Origin: an uncultured Erysipelotrichaceae bacterium
Lineage (GTDB): Bacteria; Bacillota_I; Bacilli_A; RFN20; CAG-826
Direction: 5' to 3'
Assembly: GCA_902782395.1 (NCBI GenBank)
Contig: CACZNF010000018.1
Span: 1-7,690, forward strand
DNA length: 7,690 bases
In this document: positions 6,124-7,690 of the stretch, piece after piece
How the letters are laid out: every line of letters starts with the position of its first letter
Numbering within the stretch: the stretch's first letter is position 1
The notes under the pieces: model-generated
Told to the model about the DNA's origin: nothing
What the model saw: only the letters and a program-made list of their open reading frames with translations
Database searches by the model: none
Program-made: the position numbers and the translations under genes

Positions 6124-6501
6124 ATGGCTAAAAAGAATAAATTACCAGTATCAATCTTTGAACTCGTCTGGTATCCCATCTGTGCATTAGTTATCTTATG
6201 GGGTTTAACATATGTTGTTCTCGGTTTAGTCACTAAATACAACAACATTACTGCCTTAACAGAATTCAATACTAACTTTAAAAAGTTATTTGGTTTAAAC
6301 CTCTATTTCTGGGGCTTAATCATTACCGCTATTGGTGCTGTGGCAGGTGTCGTCGTTATGCTCTTCTATGCGAAGACATTCGACCGCGCTAGTGAAAGAG
6401 AACAACGTAGAAGTGCCCGTCTTAATGCTTTAAAGAAAGACGAAGAAAAAGTTGTTAGTGAACAACAACCAGAAGTCGTCGAAGCAAAACCAGCGGAATA
6501 A
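6124..6501 (+). CDS. Unrecognised 125-aa membrane protein with two helices
   Basis: This is a small membrane protein of unknown family. There are two clear hydrophobic segments, about 16-36 (VWYPICALVILWGLTYVVLGL) and 60-82 (LYFWGLIITAIGAVAGVVVM and following), separated by a polar loop of about 23 residues (VTKYNNITALTEFNTNFKK). The N terminus is short and basic (MAKKNK). The tail from about 84 is long and charged: first basic (ASEREQRRSARLNALKK), then acidic and Pro/Ala-rich (QQPEVVEAKPAE). By the positive-inside rule both ends are probably cytoplasmic, with the loop outside. AAAGGAG at 6108-6114, overlapping the previous stop codon, lies nine bases before the ATG. It follows the 281-aa gene by 14 bases and is the last gene of the HAD operon, ahead of a terminator. 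It could anchor the 281-aa protein or the phosphatase at the membrane; this is inference from context only. Confidence 0.88.
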   Translation: MAKKNKLPVSIFELVWYPICALVILWGLTYVVLGLVTKYNNITALTEFNTNFKKLFGLNLYFWGLIITAIGAVAGVVVMLFYAKTFDRASEREQRRSARLNALKKDEEKVVSEQQPEVVEAKPAE

Positions 6502-6526
6502 ACCTTCCAAAACAATTCGAAATAAT

Positions 6527-6554
6527 AAGGGCCTTAATGGTCCTTTTTATTTTT
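6527..6554 (+). terminator. Intrinsic terminator of the HAD operon
   Basis: AAGGGCC (6527-6533) pairs with GGTCCTT (6539-6545), with one G-U pair and loop TTAAT, followed by TTTTTATTTTT. It begins 25 bases after the stop of the 125-aa gene and precedes the kinase promoter. Confidence 0.88.
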
Positions 6555-6579
6555 CGTGTATCTATCAAAAGTAATAGTG

Positions 6580-6601
6580 TATAATTTTATCTAGATAAAA
6601 T
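6580..6601 (+). promoter_or_regulatory. Histidine kinase promoter with a perfect 18-bp palindrome
   Basis: A perfect TATAAT (6580-6585) forms the -10; no convincing -35 lies 16-18 bases upstream. ATTTTATCTAGATAAAAT (6584-6601) is a perfect 18-bp palindrome that overlaps the last two bases of the -10 and covers the likely start point near 6592. This is the classical position for a repressor or autoregulator operator. No strong SD precedes the kinase ATG at 6612; the leader would be about 20 bases of AT-rich sequence. Confidence 0.6.
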
Positions 6602-6611
6602 AGTTAATATC

Positions 6612-7690
6612 ATGGATATCAAAGCGACTTTTAATGCTGCTGTATGCGTTATTGGAATAGCCTTATTTCTCATTCACGCTCTCGACTTGCTTTTAAAAAA
6701 GCATAAAAGAAAAGATGAGGTCGTTTTCCTTATATTTATTGTTTTCACAATCGTCCACTTTGCGACTTATTTAACATTCACAGTTATTAAGACTTATTAC
6801 ACGAGTAATCCTTTAATCATTACTTTTTATACAACGTTCTACATCATGAATAACATTGAAGTGTTATTACTTTACTATTACACAATATCCGCTGTACCAA
6901 TTGATAAAAGAATAAAGAAGATAAGCACCATCTTTAACTTAGTGGTCTTCGCTATATACGTGTCATGCGATATCATCAATATCTTTGGCCATATGTACTT
7001 CTACGCAGTAGATGGTGTTTATACAAGAACAAAGTTTATGTTTTTCTCTCAAGGCTTTCAATTCGTGGCCTTCGCTGTTGTCTTCTTGCTTACAACGTTT
7101 AATAAGAAGACTACCCGCACCGAAAAACTCGCCTTTGCTTCTTATTGCTTAATTCCATTAATCGCCATTCTTGTTCAAAACGCTCTTCCTGGTTACGCCA
7201 TTGCGTATTTATCAATTATCGTCGCTATTGAAATCTTATTCTTATTCGTTAACGTTAAGAAAAATATGGAATTAATTAATGAGGCTAAGCGCACAAAAGA
7301 AGCGGAAGTGAAGTTAATGGTTTCTCAAATCCAACCACATTTTATCTATAACACCCTTTCCTCTATTTCGACTTTAATTAAAATCGATCCAGAAAAGGCT
7401 CAAAGAGGTTTAGATGATTTTACTGAATATTTAAGAGCCAATCTTACATCTATCAGTGAAACTGGTCTTGTTAGTTTTGAGAATGAATTAAGACACATTC
7501 AAACATATCTTTCTTTAGAAAAGATCAGATTTGATGAAAGACTAAACGTCAATCTAGATATCCAATCTAAAGACTTTAAAGTTCCACCTTTATCAATTCA
7601 ACCAATTGTTGAAAACGCTGTTAAGCATGGCGTTCTCCAGAAGCTAGAAGGTGGCACAATTAACATCAAAACATATGAGACTGAAGAGGC
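6612..7690 (+). CDS. Membrane sensor histidine kinase, LytS/YehU type, 3' end outside the window
   Basis: This is the sensor of a two-component system of the His_kinase (PF06580) class, whose partner is usually a LytTR-type response regulator, not visible here. The frame is open from ATG 6612 to the window end (359 codons). The N-terminal half is membrane-embedded, with about six or seven hydrophobic segments (approximately 8-28, 36-58, 67-92, 104-126, 143-162, 173-190, 194-215). A helical linker rich in Lys/Glu (215-237) leads to the phosphoacceptor motif QIQPHFIYNTLSSI (239-252, His243) and then the N box PPLSIQPIVENAVKHGV (325-341, Asn335) at the beginning of the ATPase domain. The G boxes lie beyond the edge. 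The membrane part does not resemble the 5TM-LYT or cache sensors I know, so the signal is unknown. The start is chosen as the first ATG after the promoter giving a complete first helix; SD support is weak. An autoregulatory operator candidate overlaps the promoter. Confidence 0.9.
   Translation, partial: MDIKATFNAAVCVIGIALFLIHALDLLLKKHKRKDEVVFLIFIVFTIVHFATYLTFTVIKTYYTSNPLIITFYTTFYIMNNIEVLLLYYYTISAVPIDKRIKKISTIFNLVVFAIYVSCDIINIFGHMYFYAVDGVYTRTKFMFFSQGFQFVAFAVVFLLTTFNKKTTRTEKLAFASYCLIPLIAILVQNALPGYAIAYLSIIVAIEILFLFVNVKKNMELINEAKRTKEAEVKLMVSQIQPHFIYNTLSSISTLIKIDPEKAQRGLDDFTEYLRANLTSISETGLVSFENELRHIQTYLSLEKIRFDERLNVNLDIQSKDFKVPPLSIQPIVENAVKHGVLQKLEGGTINIKTYETEE

Noticed and set aside
1..7690. CRISPR array, insertion sequence, phage or defence genes
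   Set aside because: No regularly spaced repeats, terminal inverted repeats, transposase or nuclease motifs were seen; composition is even across the window.

Overview
The window looks like ordinary chromosome from a low-GC, Gram-positive-type bacterium. Its proteins resemble those of the Bacillota/Mycoplasmatota border, such as Erysipelotrichia- or RF39/Acholeplasma-like lineages. The grounds are an AT-rich sequence, GGAGG-type ribosome binding sites, long-form HPF, a SAM-I-type riboswitch on metK, a PduL-type phosphotransacylase and a LytS/YehU-type histidine kinase. All seven complete genes end in TAA, and tryptophan is written TGG, so the standard code fits. The taxonomic placement is inference. 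I see no transposon, phage gene, CRISPR array, tRNA or rRNA.

Layout: (1) Positions 1-1328, minus strand: mgtE, a magnesium channel/transporter, cut by the window edge before its last transmembrane helix. (2) Positions 1329-1457: a divergent AT-rich promoter region with two adjacent short palindromes. (3) Positions 1458-2287: pduL (phosphotransacylase) followed 2 nt later by a small TSCPD-motif protein. (4) Positions 2304-3674: promoter, SAM-I-clan riboswitch, intrinsic terminator and metK (SAM synthetase), a complete feedback-controlled unit. (5) Positions 3683-4356: promoter, long-form hpf (ribosome hibernation factor) and terminator. (6) Positions 4384-6554: a promoter ending almost at the start codon, then a three-gene operon (HAD-IIB phosphatase, an unknown soluble 281-aa protein, an unknown 125-aa two-helix membrane protein) and a terminator. 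(7) Positions 6580-7690: a promoter overlapping a perfect 18-bp palindrome, then a membrane sensor histidine kinase that runs off the right edge.

Most genes are housekeeping: Mg2+ uptake, acyl-CoA/acyl-phosphate exchange, SAM synthesis and ribosome dormancy. The parts least explained by known families are the HAD/281-aa/125-aa operon, the compact SAM riboswitch, the apparently leaderless HAD transcript and the palindromic operator candidate in front of the kinase. No gap between genes exceeds 300 bases; the longest (2288-2504) is filled by the metK promoter, riboswitch and terminator. I found no convincing evidence of a wholly new multi-gene system.
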